Source of the DNA: Terebella lapidaria
Lineage: Eukaryota; Annelida; Polychaeta; Terebellida; Terebellidae
Length of the DNA stretch: 64,000 bases
Assembly: GCA_949152475.1 (NCBI GenBank)
Contig: OX424568.1
Location: 4,129,667-4,193,666 of the forward strand
Reading direction: 5' to 3'
Shown here: one piece after another, positions 22,098 to 33,825 of the stretch
How the letters are laid out: the number at the start of each line of letters is the position of its first letter
How positions within the stretch are numbered: the first letter of the stretch is position 1
The notes under the pieces: model-generated
What the model was told of the DNA's origin: nothing
What the model saw: the letters and a program-made list of their open reading frames with translations, nothing else
Database searches by the model: none
Position numbers and translations under genes: made by a program

Positions 22098-25000
22098 TCA
22101 GAAAACATCCTCAATTCGCTGAATCATTTTAGACAAGTTTTTCAACTTTTTTATGCTTACAGTACTGAACAGTTCATTCATTTTAAACGTGTTAGGATTC
22201 ACACGATAGTACTTGCTAATATATCTATTTCGGGCTTCATTTAGTTTGTCACAGATAAATAAGTAGTGAAATTCATCACCTACTTCACCAGACTGACATT
22301 GAGTACATATTTGGCTGTTGGTTTGGTCAGTACATGTGTAACTTTTACAGACTGGTAACTTACCATTTCGACACCTAAATTTACAAATTGTAAGTGCATC
22401 TTTAAAATTCAGTAGTGTTAAATAATTCTCAAGTTTTAAATCCTGCTTGAAAATTCTATAGTTAAGACATGTCGAATGCTTCCACACAGTATCAAACCAG
22501 TTCTGTTTATCCATATCAAGGCCCCTTAACTTGAAACTGTTTTTAAACCAATATTTTGACACTTGAATCTGTGAAAAGTCAAGGTACAACATGTAGGAGA
22601 AACCTCTTTTGTCTAGAATAGTTTTAACTGCAGTTAGCCATCTGAAATGAAATCCTTTAGTATCTTGTATATAAGACATATATCTATACATGAGGTATGA
22701 CAATTTATGCTGGCTTCCAGTTACTATCCTAAACCAAAAACTTATCATTCTGTTCTCAACAAACACAGACAAATCATGCTCACCAGTTTCACCATATATC
22801 ATAGAATTAACTGTGCATTTTTTCAGGTGTAAAATACGCTTTAGAAATTTTCTGTGAAAGACATTTATATGGTCCAGTTTTTCAAAACCCCAAACTTCGC
22901 TTCCGTACAATAAAACTGGTACAATCAATTGGTGAAATAATTTTATCTGTAAATCTATAGGTAAATTTAACCTTTTACATTTGACTGTCATGGCACAAAG
23001 AGCTCTCTGTGCCTGTACAATCAATTTGCTAATTGCCTTTTGAAAAGTATTGTTATAGTTAAACTCGATACCTAGGTATGTATAATCCGACACAACCTCA
23101 ATCTCAGAATTACCGAATGTAAACACTGGTTTCTTGCGAACTTTACCTCTAGAAAATATAACAATTTTAGTTTTGCTGGTATTCACATTTAAGTTCCACT
23201 GATTACAATATGATTCTGTTGCATCAAGAGCAGATTGGAGATCTTTTTCATTTTCGGCCAATACAATAGTGTCATCAGCATACAAAAGAAAATACATAGT
23301 TACAAACACATCTAGGTCGATTTCGTCAAATATTGAATTCATATCAGTGGCCAAATCATGTAGACCCTTTAAGCCTTTCGACAGGGATGTTTCAAAGTCA
23401 TTCAAAAAAATAGCAAATAAGATAGGTGAGAGGTTTTCACCCTGACGTACACCTATGTTACAAGGGAAATAATCTGTCATCAGGCCTCTAGAGAGTTTAA
23501 TACACGATTTAGCCCCAGAGTACATATTATATATAGCTTTCAAGACTTTACCATTTATACCGGTGCCTATTACCTTCAGCCACATTGAGGCTCTATCAAC
23601 CAAGTCAAATGCTTTTTTATAATCAATAAATGCACAATAAAGCCGTTTATGTTTTTGCAAATAGATATCAAGAATACTGTGTAAAACAAAAATATGGTCG
23701 ACTGTGGAATAGCCTTGTCTAAAACCAGCCTGTTCTTCACCTATTATTCCACAGCTCTCTAGATACCATGTTAGACGATTATTTATTACGGATGTAAACA
23801 ATTTACCCATACAGCTCAATATAGTGATCCCACGGTAATTATCGGGATTTCGAGAATCCCCTTTACCCTTGTACAATGGTTTAATCATACCAATACACCA
23901 ATCATGTGGGATAACCCCGGTATCTAGAACTAAGTTGAAGAACCTGGTGATGATAGAGAGCATCTTGTCAGGACAATACTTTAGAAACTCATTAATTATT
24001 AGGTCTGGACCATGCGCTTTATTACATTTCAACTTACGTACAGTCTCGATAATTTCATCTACAGTAATTTGTCCATTTATAAGCTCATTGGGAATACACG
24101 GAACAATGTTAGGGTCTAAATAGTCGGCACTTTTTTCGAGAGTTTCAGTGTCTTCAGAGTAGCTCAAGTTCTTAAAATGGTCATAGAATAAACCCAGGTC
24201 AATATCACTTAACTTATCCGACTTGTCTAAACCACACTCTTGATTTAAAATTGTCCAAAATTCTTTAGGGTCTGACTCACGCTGGTTCCTAAGTTTATAG
24301 TGGATTTTATTAAAATATTCTCTACTAGACCTTCTAGCAAGATTCTTATATTTTCTCTGAATTTCTTTAAACTCTGGTTGTTTGGTAGGGTCATGCCTAA
24401 ATTTTCGCTTAATGCTGAGGTACTTATTACGCATTAACCTACACTCTTTTGTGAACCATTTATTACTATTAGCACCAGACTTATTTCTTAATGGTACATT
24501 TTTATTAGAAAAAACTTTCACCATATCCATCTCGTTTGCAGCATTCAAAAACGTGATATTTAAGTTTGCACGCAACTTGTCTATGTTATTCTGAGTTACT
24601 TCACTTATATTGTCCAAGGCAATCTCAAGATTGCTCATGAGTTGTGGGCAAAATTCGTTCTTGTAATCGTGCTTACAAAGTGAATTCCAGACAATTTTTT
24701 TGCTACATACTGATACATTACTTACATTATGTAGAACCTGGACATTTGCTTCTGGTGAATTATCCACATATGATTCAGTTAGTTTCGTAAAATAATCTAA
24801 TGACACACATATAGGAGAGTGAACATCAGATAAACACGCATCGAAGACATCAACATAGAAATTACCAATATAAGGAAACAATGAGGGTGAAACAAGAGCA
24901 TAATCCACCGTGCTTGAGCCACGAGATGTGGTACAAGTGAGTTTACCGATATTTTTGTCAGCACCAACTCTACCATTTAATAACACAATATTCACAGATT

Positions 25001-25643
25001 TACATAATTCGACCAAGCGATGGCCACTGTTATTCACCGTAGCATCTTGGTTTGATCTAACTGGAATTGTAGTCTGATCTAAATCAAGAAGATCATCATC
25101 TAAATTATAACATGCAGTATCGACACCACACAAATTATGTACATTTTTATCAACTGTCAGTATATCATTCAGAACCCCTGTTCGGGCATTGAAATCACCA
25201 AGAAGCATGACAGGAACATTATAGAGTGCTTTTAGTTGTACAATGTCTTGACCCATATCATCAAAAAGATCAGCATCATAATGAATAGACCCTTCTGGTG
25301 GTACATATACTGCTCCGACAATAAATTTGAACGAGCTATTAGGAACAGAAACAAGTAACCATAAAACACAATCATTATCAGTATCAACTAATTTACAATA
25401 CTTGAACAATGTTTTCTTGACAAGTATACATAATCCATGTATTCCTCCAAATCTAAACCTGGTCTTCGGATTGTGGATAGAAATAAAGTCATTGATCATG
25501 CCTTCCACTAGGCTGTCTGTTTTTGTTTCAGACAAACATACAATGTCATAATCTTTGATAAAAATTTCAAAGACACCCAGTTTAAGTTTGCCACTGAGCC
25601 CACAAACATTCAAGGCACACATGTCAATACACATTTTACACAC
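22098..25643 (-). CDS. LINE ORF2: AP endonuclease and reverse transcriptase
   Basis: 1,181 residues. The AP-type endonuclease spans ~1-280: LSETKTDS, LLGDFNARTG, and the SDVHSP motif at 272-277 (the SDH catalytic box). The reverse transcriptase spans ~520-850: PLYKGKGDSRNPDNYRGI, AGFRQGYSTVDH, FIDYKKAFDLV, GVRQGENLSP and the catalytic YADD at 788-791. A Cys/His knuckle (CTQCQSGEVGDEFHYLFIC) lies near the C-terminus. The protein nicks target DNA and copies the LINE RNA by target-primed reverse transcription. Catalytic residues of both domains are present and the frame is unbroken, so it may still be active or was until recently. No RNase H domain is seen. Confidence 0.92.
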   Translation of the reverse strand: MCKMCIDMCALNVCGLSGKLKLGVFEIFIKDYDIVCLSETKTDSLVEGMINDFISIHNPKTRFRFGGIHGLCILVKKTLFKYCKLVDTDNDCVLWLLVSVPNSSFKFIVGAVYVPPEGSIHYDADLFDDMGQDIVQLKALYNVPVMLLGDFNARTGVLNDILTVDKNVHNLCGVDTACYNLDDDLLDLDQTTIPVRSNQDATVNNSGHRLVELCKSVNIVLLNGRVGADKNIGKLTCTTSRGSSTVDYALVSPSLFPYIGNFYVDVFDACLSDVHSPICVSLDYFTKLTESYVDNSPEANVQVLHNVSNVSVCSKKIVWNSLCKHDYKNEFCPQLMSNLEIALDNISEVTQNNIDKLRANLNITFLNAANEMDMVKVFSNKNVPLRNKSGANSNKWFTKECRLMRNKYLSIKRKFRHDPTKQPEFKEIQRKYKNLARRSSREYFNKIHYKLRNQRESDPKEFWTILNQECGLDKSDKLSDIDLGLFYDHFKNLSYSEDTETLEKSADYLDPNIVPCIPNELINGQITVDEIIETVRKLKCNKAHGPDLIINEFLKYCPDKMLSIITRFFNLVLDTGVIPHDWCIGMIKPLYKGKGDSRNPDNYRGITILSCMGKLFTSVINNRLTWYLESCGIIGEEQAGFRQGYSTVDHIFVLHSILDIYLQKHKRLYCAFIDYKKAFDLVDRASMWLKVIGTGINGKVLKAIYNMYSGAKSCIKLSRGLMTDYFPCNIGVRQGENLSPILFAIFLNDFETSLSKGLKGLHDLATDMNSIFDEIDLDVFVTMYFLLYADDTIVLAENEKDLQSALDATESYCNQWNLNVNTSKTKIVIFSRGKVRKKPVFTFGNSEIEVVSDYTYLGIEFNYNNTFQKAISKLIVQAQRALCAMTVKCKRLNLPIDLQIKLFHQLIVPVLLYGSEVWGFEKLDHINVFHRKFLKRILHLKKCTVNSMIYGETGEHDLSVFVENRMISFWFRIVTGSQHKLSYLMYRYMSYIQDTKGFHFRWLTAVKTILDKRGFSYMLYLDFSQIQVSKYWFKNSFKLRGLDMDKQNWFDTVWKHSTCLNYRIFKQDLKLENYLTLLNFKDALTICKFRCRNGKLPVCKSYTCTDQTNSQICTQCQSGEVGDEFHYLFICDKLNEARNRYISKYYRVNPNTFKMNELFSTVSIKKLKNLSKMIQRIEDVF

Positions 25644-25676
25644 ATCTTGGGGCTGATCATAAACTGGGTCACTGTC

Positions 25677-27041
25677 CTAGTGGACTGGTGTTTGCCTACG
25701 CGCTGGGGGTAAACCCGTTGGCGACAGTGGTAGCATCGGCGGCGATGGGTGGCGCTCCGGATAACCAGATGGGGGTCCCTGAAAACTGGGGGCGGTGACG
25801 TTAGCGTATGTAGGTCTCATCATGTGTTGGTGTACTGGTCCATTGCCGCTGAGAGCGTAGGTACCACACTGAGATGGCGGCGGGGGAGGTGACGTAAAAC
25901 CCTGAAATGTTGCTTGAGCAGGCGGTGGTTGAGAGAGAACGGTCTGGATCGTCTGGAGAGGAACACCTTGCGAGGAGCAGTACGGGTCCAAGTTCATGTT
26001 GTTCGAGGCGATGCCACCCTGAGGCATCATAGATCCTGGGTGGTGATTTATGCTGACAGAGTCCACCGTGTGTATGTTGTTCGTAGGGGTTGATCTGCTC
26101 GGGTTGCTCGTCAAGTCAATCGGTTCGAGATTGTTACCGTCAACTTTACTGCGTGATGTACGTGTGTTGGGTTGGTTCTTCTGTTTGGGGACCACAAGTC
26201 CATGGGCTGTGATTCTGTAGTCCTCACCACATGGCAGCTGTTTGAGAAGCAACTTCATGTTCTGCTCCTGGACACGTTCGGCATGTGATTTACTGGACCG
26301 CAGATACACCCGAGAGTATCTCTGCACCTGCCTCAGGTTCGATTTGGCTCGTAACACACTTTTCTTTTGATCCAGGTCTCCTACCGTGAACTTGAGTAAA
26401 CCCGGGTTGGAGGAGTGACTGTGCATCCTTCTGGCGTCTGTAACAGTCACGTCACTGGCTTCCGGCCCTAATGCCTGCACCAAGAGTGTAGCGGTGTTTA
26501 GTGCGTTCTCTCCAGTCTGGCGAGGCACACCGGAAGCCACTATAGTCAGCTCTATGTTATCTACGCTGTATGGAGAAATGTTTTTGCTTGACTCGCAGGC
26601 CCGTTCGACTATTCTGAGTAGTTTGTCAAGTTCCTCGACCTCAGAGTTGAAGTTGACACGCAGTGCGGAGAGATCCTCTTGTATCCCTCCTAGTTGATTC
26701 GCTAAGTCGTCCACCTTGTGAGTCAATTTGGAGCTAAGTTCGGTTTGGTTCGACTTGATGACTCTGATATCTAGAACTATTGACTGTAACAACTCCCGAA
26801 TTTCGGGACCTTCAAGCTGCTGGCTCATAGTGTCACCGTTGTCCTCTACGGTGGCTAGGTCATACTGGCCTACTGGCTGGGGTTCAGACTCTGGGTAATA
26901 GTCACTGTCTTGAGTAGCCATAACGCTCACAGTAGTATGGGCCTTTTTGCGTGGGTGGGATTCAGCACTAGAGTTCGAGGAGCTACGGCGCTGTTTGTGT
27001 TTACTGTTCAGAAGGGCGTTCTGATCCATCAAATAACACAC
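25677..27041 (-). CDS. LINE ORF1: coiled-coil RNA-binding protein
   Basis: 454 residues. Order: a basic Ser-rich N-terminus (RRSSSNSS), a long heptad-like region at about 65-155 likely to form a coiled coil, an RRM-like or ORF1-type RNA-binding region at about 160-270 (VASGVPRQTGENALNTATLL, VTVTDARRM), then a Pro-rich tail (330-454) with PPPPPS. LINE ORF1 proteins package the element RNA and act as nucleic-acid chaperones. It precedes ORF2 in the same direction with a 33-bp gap, which suits termination-reinitiation. The frame is open throughout. Confidence 0.8.
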   Translation of the reverse strand: MCYLMDQNALLNSKHKQRRSSSNSSAESHPRKKAHTTVSVMATQDSDYYPESEPQPVGQYDLATVEDNGDTMSQQLEGPEIRELLQSIVLDIRVIKSNQTELSSKLTHKVDDLANQLGGIQEDLSALRVNFNSEVEELDKLLRIVERACESSKNISPYSVDNIELTIVASGVPRQTGENALNTATLLVQALGPEASDVTVTDARRMHSHSSNPGLLKFTVGDLDQKKSVLRAKSNLRQVQRYSRVYLRSSKSHAERVQEQNMKLLLKQLPCGEDYRITAHGLVVPKQKNQPNTRTSRSKVDGNNLEPIDLTSNPSRSTPTNNIHTVDSVSINHHPGSMMPQGGIASNNMNLDPYCSSQGVPLQTIQTVLSQPPPAQATFQGFTSPPPPPSQCGTYALSGNGPVHQHMMRPTYANVTAPSFQGPPSGYPERHPSPPMLPLSPTGLPPARRQTPVH

Positions 27042-27260
27042 TCCGACAGTTCAGGTTCTCGTAAAGTTGTGAACACAGTGGGCGATAAAACGTGAATGTG
27101 GCGAGGGTGGGCGATGGCGAGGGTGGGCGATAAAGGGGGAATTAGAATTAAGATACTGTCTCTCCACAGATTCTTGACTTGTGTGTTTAAAAATTCCAGT
27201 TGGAAAACTTCACTGGGCTTCAAACCTTTCACAAAAGCTGTTTTCACGTTGGCCACGAAA

Positions 27261-30205
27261 TATATACAGTGGTAAAAACTTGCATAATTTTATCAGTTCA
27301 AATTCGTACGATGTAGCTCTTCGTCATAACAACGGTGCTACAAACTATATCACAGCTAATTGGAATCATCATTCATGAAGGTTTTCTAGATTATATCAAA
27401 TATCATTGCGATGATATATCATGCTGACAACCTATCCATATTTATTTTGTCCTTCAAAACTCCGTTAATGATATGAAATTGTTGAGGTATAAAATAGTCC
27501 AACTTAAACATACCACTGAGATGAAAAGTAAAAGGTTCCTGGTTTCGACACAGTGGTGTTTGGATATAACTGCCATGTCGGTCTTTCTATCTTACCGGAA
27601 TCGTTCGTACTAAGTATCTATTGTTCCACCTACATTTTAAAGTCATAGTAGCAAGGTACCATTTTATGGTTTTATTCCTGTTCAGATAAAGGCATTGTGG
27701 ACATTTGGTGATAAAAAAAATGTTCGCGTTAATTGGTAATTAATAACAGCGACATGTAATCGAGTATATTGAGCCAGTATTACAATCGCCTTCTCATGCC
27801 GATGAAAAAAATAGCTTCGGCAGTTTCCGTAATCGTGACGTCAGTTGAGGCAAAATGTGCTTTGATGGCTGGCCAAAAACGTGAAACACGTAATTTGGGC
27901 GGTCAGCTCAAAGATAGAAAACCACTCCAAAATACATGAGAATCAAAAGAAAACACATGAAAACCAACAAATACTGGACATCTTGCAGTTCAACAAACCT
28001 CCCTTCTGGGAGAATGGATAGTACTGATTCTAAATATCAAGACAAGAAATGCCGTATTCCAACCATCTCACCCGTTCACTTGAATCGTCAAACATACACA
28101 ACGAGAATGAATATGCGACATGCAGTTTACCTTGCTGGCTACATGTACTTTCAGTACTGCCTCAAATGACGTCACAAACCACGTGACCCATACTAAAATT
28201 GTGATCAAAATCTTCGGCAATTTACGGAAGGAGTGCCTATTTGATTCAATATCTCGAAACCCATTGATTGTATTTGTGAAATTCGTTCGAATTTACAGAT
28301 AACTATTCATAATGGACTAAATGAAAAGCACTTTCATCGGCATGCTACTAGGTCTTTAAACTGTACATATACGTGCATTGTAAACGCCAGTGGTGAAACG
28401 AGGACAAGTTATGAAGTTAAAGCTCAATTCAAATGGGGAAAAAGCTGAGTGCATAGTCCTATGAAACTGCATTCATATCCCGATATACTGAAATGTACAC
28501 ACTGTCTGTTTCGAAGCTCCAATGCAGAAGGTTTTCATGATGCCAACACAAAAGATGAAGTGTGTGGATAAGAAACAGAAATACCGACCAAATGTTTTAA
28601 ACATGTATAAAGACGTGGAAAATGACAGTTATGATGTATCACTTTAATTGATGAATATGAGACATGTTCAGCCTAGACCGGAGAATTCTTCATGATACTG
28701 TGCTCTGTGAGGTCGGTAATATCACACTTAGTAAATATATATTTCCGTTCCATCTATTAAAATTTCTCGTTCCATAGATTACTAGATATAAAAGCTGATG
28801 AAACTCACTAAGGACAAATGAATTAGATGAAAATTGTAACTAGATAAGTAGGTGGGACTAATTTAGAGGGGAGGCTTTCCTTGCGATAGAGATCACAATT
28901 GAATCCCGTACGTTTCGTGTAGTAGGATACTGAGATGGAAAATTATGTCATCGCATGATTATCTGGGTAGTTTGCATGTGATATCTGCCTAACCTGAGCA
29001 TGATGGCCTCATGTCTCGTATCTTAGCACATTCAATGAAATTGACCAAAAATAAGGGATAAAGTCACCCGGGTCAAATTCAAAATATGCGTGTTGGAATG
29101 CAGCAGATGGCTTTAGGAGGGAGGGAGAGATCATCAAAAATACGTACTCTAGCAAGCTGTGCGAATAATAATTGCACTGATGCATTAATTTGGATATTAA
29201 ACTTGTGAAATGTGTGAAGTGAAGTACACATTGTTATGTTTGGACCGGGCAAGAAAACAATTTTACAATATTCCAGAAATGTGATTGCTCCCTTGAATTT
29301 CACATTAAATATGGATAATTACGTGTATTGTTTGCATACAAAAGATTTCCTACAAACATTATTAGTAATATTAAACATGTGATGATCAATTATATGGCAT
29401 ATACCGAAGAAGACAGCAATCTTGTAAAATATTTCGTGTCTAAACATGTACGACATCGGATATACCAAGAGTAATCAGTCAGCACCCTTTTCACGTTAAA
29501 ACTAATATTGTCTTTTATTTTTATTTTCCCAGTACAGTGCAGTGCACATCTCCAATATCGTTAAGAACGTGTGTGATTTGCCACTTTATGAAGTGGTATC
29601 AAGTTGCATCTATCTTTTGTTTCCAATTCAATATCAGACTAGAGAGACCAGAATTAGTGATTCCATGGCGCAGTACATCTGCTTTTCTATTACATGGTAG
29701 CGCAACCCGATACTACATGAAATGGTGATTTTTTTCTCCTTTTTAAACCAATCATTTGATTGTAACTTAATTGACACTTGTCATGTACCTAATCACTACG
29801 TATATCTTGATTCCATGTTTTCGTCTTTGATGTGAAGTCAACGAGAGTAATTATCAGACAAATTGATTTCATGTTCGTCATGTCTATATAATAGATACAT
29901 GCCTGTATAATAGATACAGGAAGGAATCGCTCTGCAATACCTGACAGGTCTTTGTGGGAAACATTTTGTCTTGGTTGATTTGGACGAGACTAGTTTCCAA
30001 GTACATTGTAGGGATATTTTGGTTTAAAGCATTGCAGGTGACACATGACTTTGAAATTAACCAATCAAGGTAAATCTTTGTGAGCTCCAAAGTCACCATT
30101 AGGTGTTCTGCATATGACTTTTGTATGTCCATGATACATAAAAGCTTTGTCAATAAGTATTTTCTCTGTAGAAGCCCATTTGTACATTCCAGGTCAGGCG
30201 AGAGT
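27261..30205. other. No gene recognised
   Basis: About 2.9 kb of AT-rich DNA with short unsupported frames and no strong repeat that I can pair within the window. Confidence 0.4.
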
Positions 30206-30209
30206 TTCA

Positions 30210-30860
30210 GATTTAGCCTTCAATGTCATCTAAGGTCAGGTTCTAGGCAACCACTTTCGAAACCAGTCAATATTTTTTTGAAAACTATACTTGATATTAA
30301 ACATGCTAAATTAACTGAACGAGACATACTCACATCGAATGCAATGGCTATAACAGTCCTCTGGGAATTTTTGCTTATTTGAAGAGGCGGTTCACGCGTA
30401 AATACAGGAACTGTGCCCATCACACGCAGATGTAAACAAAGCATAAAAGTGCGAGATGGACTGAAAATTCCACGTACGTCATGGCATATTCCACGTCTTC
30501 TACTGATTATTTTCTCATAATGTGATATGGAAAATGTAGGCGCGATTTGGCCATTTGTTCACATTCTGGTTTGATGGATACACTTTGATTGTTTATATAC
30601 AAGACCAGTACAAAATGTACTGGACTTTTAAGCGCGATTTGGGCATTCGTTTACATTCGGGTTTGATGGATACACTTTGATTGTTTATATACAAAACCAG
30701 TACAAAATGTGTAATAAAACGGATAAAAAGACAACTCGGACAATTGTAATCGTCAAAATCATTGAGCAGATCTTTTCTTATCTTGCATTAGATGTGTTGC
30801 ACAAAAATTTTGTTTTGAAGAAAAATATTGCATACATTCGAAGGCAGTAGCTTTAGGTCA
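30210..30860 (-). mobile_element. Older copy of a TTAA MITE (inverse of 37300-37839)
   Basis: The - strand matches 37300-37839 along its length (shared TTTACATCTGCGTGTGATGG and TTCGAAGGCAG ends). An internal segment of about 77 bp (GATGGATACACTTTGATTG region) is duplicated in tandem at ~30541-30617 and ~30632-30710. The termini are less well kept than in the 37-kb copy. Confidence 0.65.
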
Positions 30861-31079
30861 CCAAAAGATGCGCCATGTATGCGACTTCTCACAACACAAT
30901 CCTAACCTGTAGGTGCAAGCATTCCCGCCTCAAAGGCCAATTTACACATTCCATATCAGATATATAACACTCATGGTCATCCGAGGTCAACCTCTTAGTC
31001 ATCATTAGTTGTTCCATATAAGACCTCATACAGAACCATGATGTGAACATAACCTCTATCTACATTGTAAAAGCCTTTC

Positions 31080-31545
31080 GCTTGTAAAGGCAAATTTGGG
31101 CAAATTATTTACCCAAAAATTGCTATTTTGACCTTTGAAGGCCATTGAAGGTCACAATAAAGGTCACCACACAAATCGAAATATATGATTTCCAATTTGA
31201 AAGTGCTAATATTTAATCTATACTTTCAGGTGTTCTAGGAGAACAGTGGTGGCAGCTCCCATAAATGACGGAAAAAAGTTCAGAAGTTTTTTTCAAACGG
31301 TGAATTTTTTTTTGCTCAGAAATGACCCAAATGGATAGCGCTGCGATTTGTGAAAGACCTTTTTTTTCACAGACACGTCAAAAATTCACAATGGTCGCCA
31401 CAGGCGAACCGACGATTCAATGGCAACAACACTTTGCTTACGTCGTACGGCTAAACGGACGGACGATGGCAACAAAACTTTGAACTAAAAACTAAGAACG
31501 CCACGGCAATCTATAGGTTATCGGACCATAGGTGTCGGTGGGTTA
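31080..31545 (+). mobile_element. Fragment of the AGGTTACCGGAC family
   Basis: The order of landmarks follows copy 1: GACCTTTGAAGG/AAGGTCA motifs, GGACGGACGATGG, CGCCACGGCAATCTATAGG and GGTTATCGGACCATAGG. The left inverted repeat is missing. Confidence 0.6.
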
Positions 31546-31946
31546 TCGGTTCATACCATTTGTACGCCATACACAATAAACCAAAAGAACGTAAGAAACC
31601 GTTACATCAGACATGGTCAGATTGTACCGCCAATCACAATTGGTAAGAAGTAAGAAGTAGGCACACCCACATAATATGAAAACTGAATATGATCAAGGAA
31701 AATAATCAAAACACTAATCCCAGCTTCTATCGGTGCACTGAAGCTACTAGGACATTATTAAGAAAAAGTTATACACCGGAGTTCAATTCGGGCACCGAAT
31801 GTTACTAGAACAGAAAAATCAAGCATGCTATGTGCCTTTTATATCATTTTGGACTATCAAGCTACCGTGAGTCAATAATCCGTGAGTTAATGTGTACGAG
31901 AGACCATGAATCTTACGATACTTCAATGAAGAAAGAAAGGAAGTTC

Positions 31947-32001
31947 ATGCTATCAGAAATACATAAAGAGAGACTCTCTCTTTATGTATTTCTGATGCTA
32001 T
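31947..32001. repeat. Perfect palindrome flanked by TGCTA
   Basis: A 43-bp perfect inverted repeat (31953-31995; arms of 21 bp starting TCAGAAATACATAAAGAGAG, one central base) is flanked on each side by TGCTA (31948-31952 and 31996-32000). This looks like a tiny foldback insertion with a 5-bp duplication. Confidence 0.75.
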
Positions 32002-32895
32002 GTAATCTATGCATTGAGTAAAATATCACCGTTTCATGTGTTTTTCTCTTGGTAATTCATTTGTTTTTCTTCCTTCCTCACAATGTAAATGACATTGTTT
32101 CCTCGTGAATGTAGCCGCCGTGTTCGTATGTGTGTAGATATATAGACGACCACCAAGTAATACATACCTAGAGAGAGTGTGTTATATGAAAAATCCCACG
32201 AGGCGATATTGCGCCTTCATGCGTGGAAGCAGCCAACAACCACTACAAGTGTACAAACTGTGTATGCCAAAACAACAACACGTGTTTGTTTGCTTGAGTC
32301 ATTGTCATCATTGCCGAAAGTTAATTCGGTTGACGGCACACACTGTGGGTCGAGGCAGAATTATATGGAAACCATGTTGCGATATGTTTGTGGTGTTCAT
32401 ACTGAACCCATATCCATTTGACGATAGGTGTCAAAGGGTTGGCCAAAACATGAGGATTGGGGATAGAAGTATAATTTTCAATGATACGGATGTATGACTG
32501 GAATGACCAATCAATGATCAGTCTAGATGTATTCAATGTATCACTTGCTTGTAGAAGGCACACGACAAATTTAACGTTTATAGCCTTGTAGGGCATTACT
32601 AGGAGTTTTGTCAACAAACGAAATTCATTCCCTTATCATAGCCAGGATATAAAACATAAAAATGGTGTCGATACCAGGTAACACTGGCGCCACCTAGTTT
32701 AGATTATGTATTGCTCTTACGTGTGGAGCAGACATATGTCTCACATGTACAGGCCTTGATGAAGTGAAGCGCGACGGGCGAGTCCATTGTTCATATCCCG
32801 CTCTAGGGGCGATATGAGGACCACTCCACATTATTTGGGGAGGTTCTGGTCGTTTTTGGCAATAAAAACAATCGGTTTTACCCGGTATGTATGAC
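32001..32895. other. No gene recognised
   Basis: Short frames only; no recognised domain or repeat. Confidence 0.35.
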
Positions 32896-32996
32896 AAATA
32901 ATACACTGTCACCCCTCGGCGATATACACGATCATCACGCCTCGCTGACGCTCGGCATGATATCGTGTATATCGCCTCAGTAACAGTGTATTATTT
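32896..32996. repeat. Imperfect 40-bp inverted repeat
   Basis: The arms AAATAATACACTGT...GGCGATATACACGATCAT (32896-32935) and their inverse (32957-32996) pair with few mismatches around a GC-rich loop that is itself partly palindromic (GCCTCGCTGACGCTCGGC). Probably a small MITE. Confidence 0.65.
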
Positions 32997-32999
32997 CAC

Positions 33000-33790
33000 A
33001 CATAAACTTGTGCTTTATTCACAGTGCAGGGCTGAAATGACATGAGGCATCGAGTGAGTAACAGGTAACGAAATCCGCCATGAGACAAATAAATGGCGGC
33101 TAGCAACGAGCAACAAAACTATTTATATGTGCGCGCACAGGAAATTACATGGAGGGCAATACTTACCTGTTATTGCACTTGTGGGATGTATGAAATGCAG
33201 AATGAATATGGTACAGATATGTGGATGAAATATGGAACTGAAATATTGATGAAATACGGAACAATATGTGTGCCCAAATAACGTGAGCAGGAAAGCATCC
33301 AGCCACATAATGTATCAGATTCATCCGATGTATAAACGATATATAATAATAAACGATATACATTACAGAGAATATAACCCGAAATAGAACATACAATATC
33401 ATATAGCAGACAGAGTGAGGGATACAAAATCATTGATTATTATGCGATCTACTGGGTTGTTGCAACTTTGTCCGTAGTTCCGGTTTATGTATCCACTATT
33501 ACACATCAGACACGAAGTTTCATCAATTTTTTCACAATATTACATGCCTCCGAATTGGATTGTTGACTCAATCGTGTCCGCATCTCGATTACCGTGTACT
33601 ATACTTGTTTTCAATGTATGTGTGATTTTCGATTAGATTTGCGGTCGGTTACTCATGTATTCGTCTACGTGATTTGTACGTATTAAAACTGAGGCAGTGT
33701 TTTTCATGGACGATAGTGATTCTGGAACACAGCGAAAGACATCTTAAATAATATCCATTTCGTTATGAAGCATAGAGTTGGGTGGACCTA
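33000..33790. other. No gene recognised
   Basis: AT-rich, with a simple GAAATATGGAAC-like local repetition at 33210-33260 and no credible coding frame. Confidence 0.35.
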
Positions 33791-33825
33791 TATGTGCAAA
33801 TTTGTTTGAATGAGGATGCGCATAT

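Larger units (their letters stand above)
22030..27260 (-). mobile_element. Full-length or nearly full-length LINE (two ORFs)
   Basis: ORF1 (25677-27041) and ORF2 (22098-25643) are both open and 33 bp apart. The 3' side ends in an AT microsatellite at 22038-22061, a plausible LINE tail. Upstream of ORF1 is a G-rich leader with a repeated GGCGAGGGTGGGCGAT motif. Target duplications were not identified, so the outer limits are approximate. The clade is uncertain: AP endonuclease plus RT without a visible RNase H fits L1/Tx1-like or CR1-like lineages. Intact ORFs argue for recent insertion. Confidence 0.85.

Noticed and set aside
31780-31800. GTTCAATTC resembling a tRNA B box
   Set aside because: No matching A box, acceptor pairing or anticodon arm upstream.
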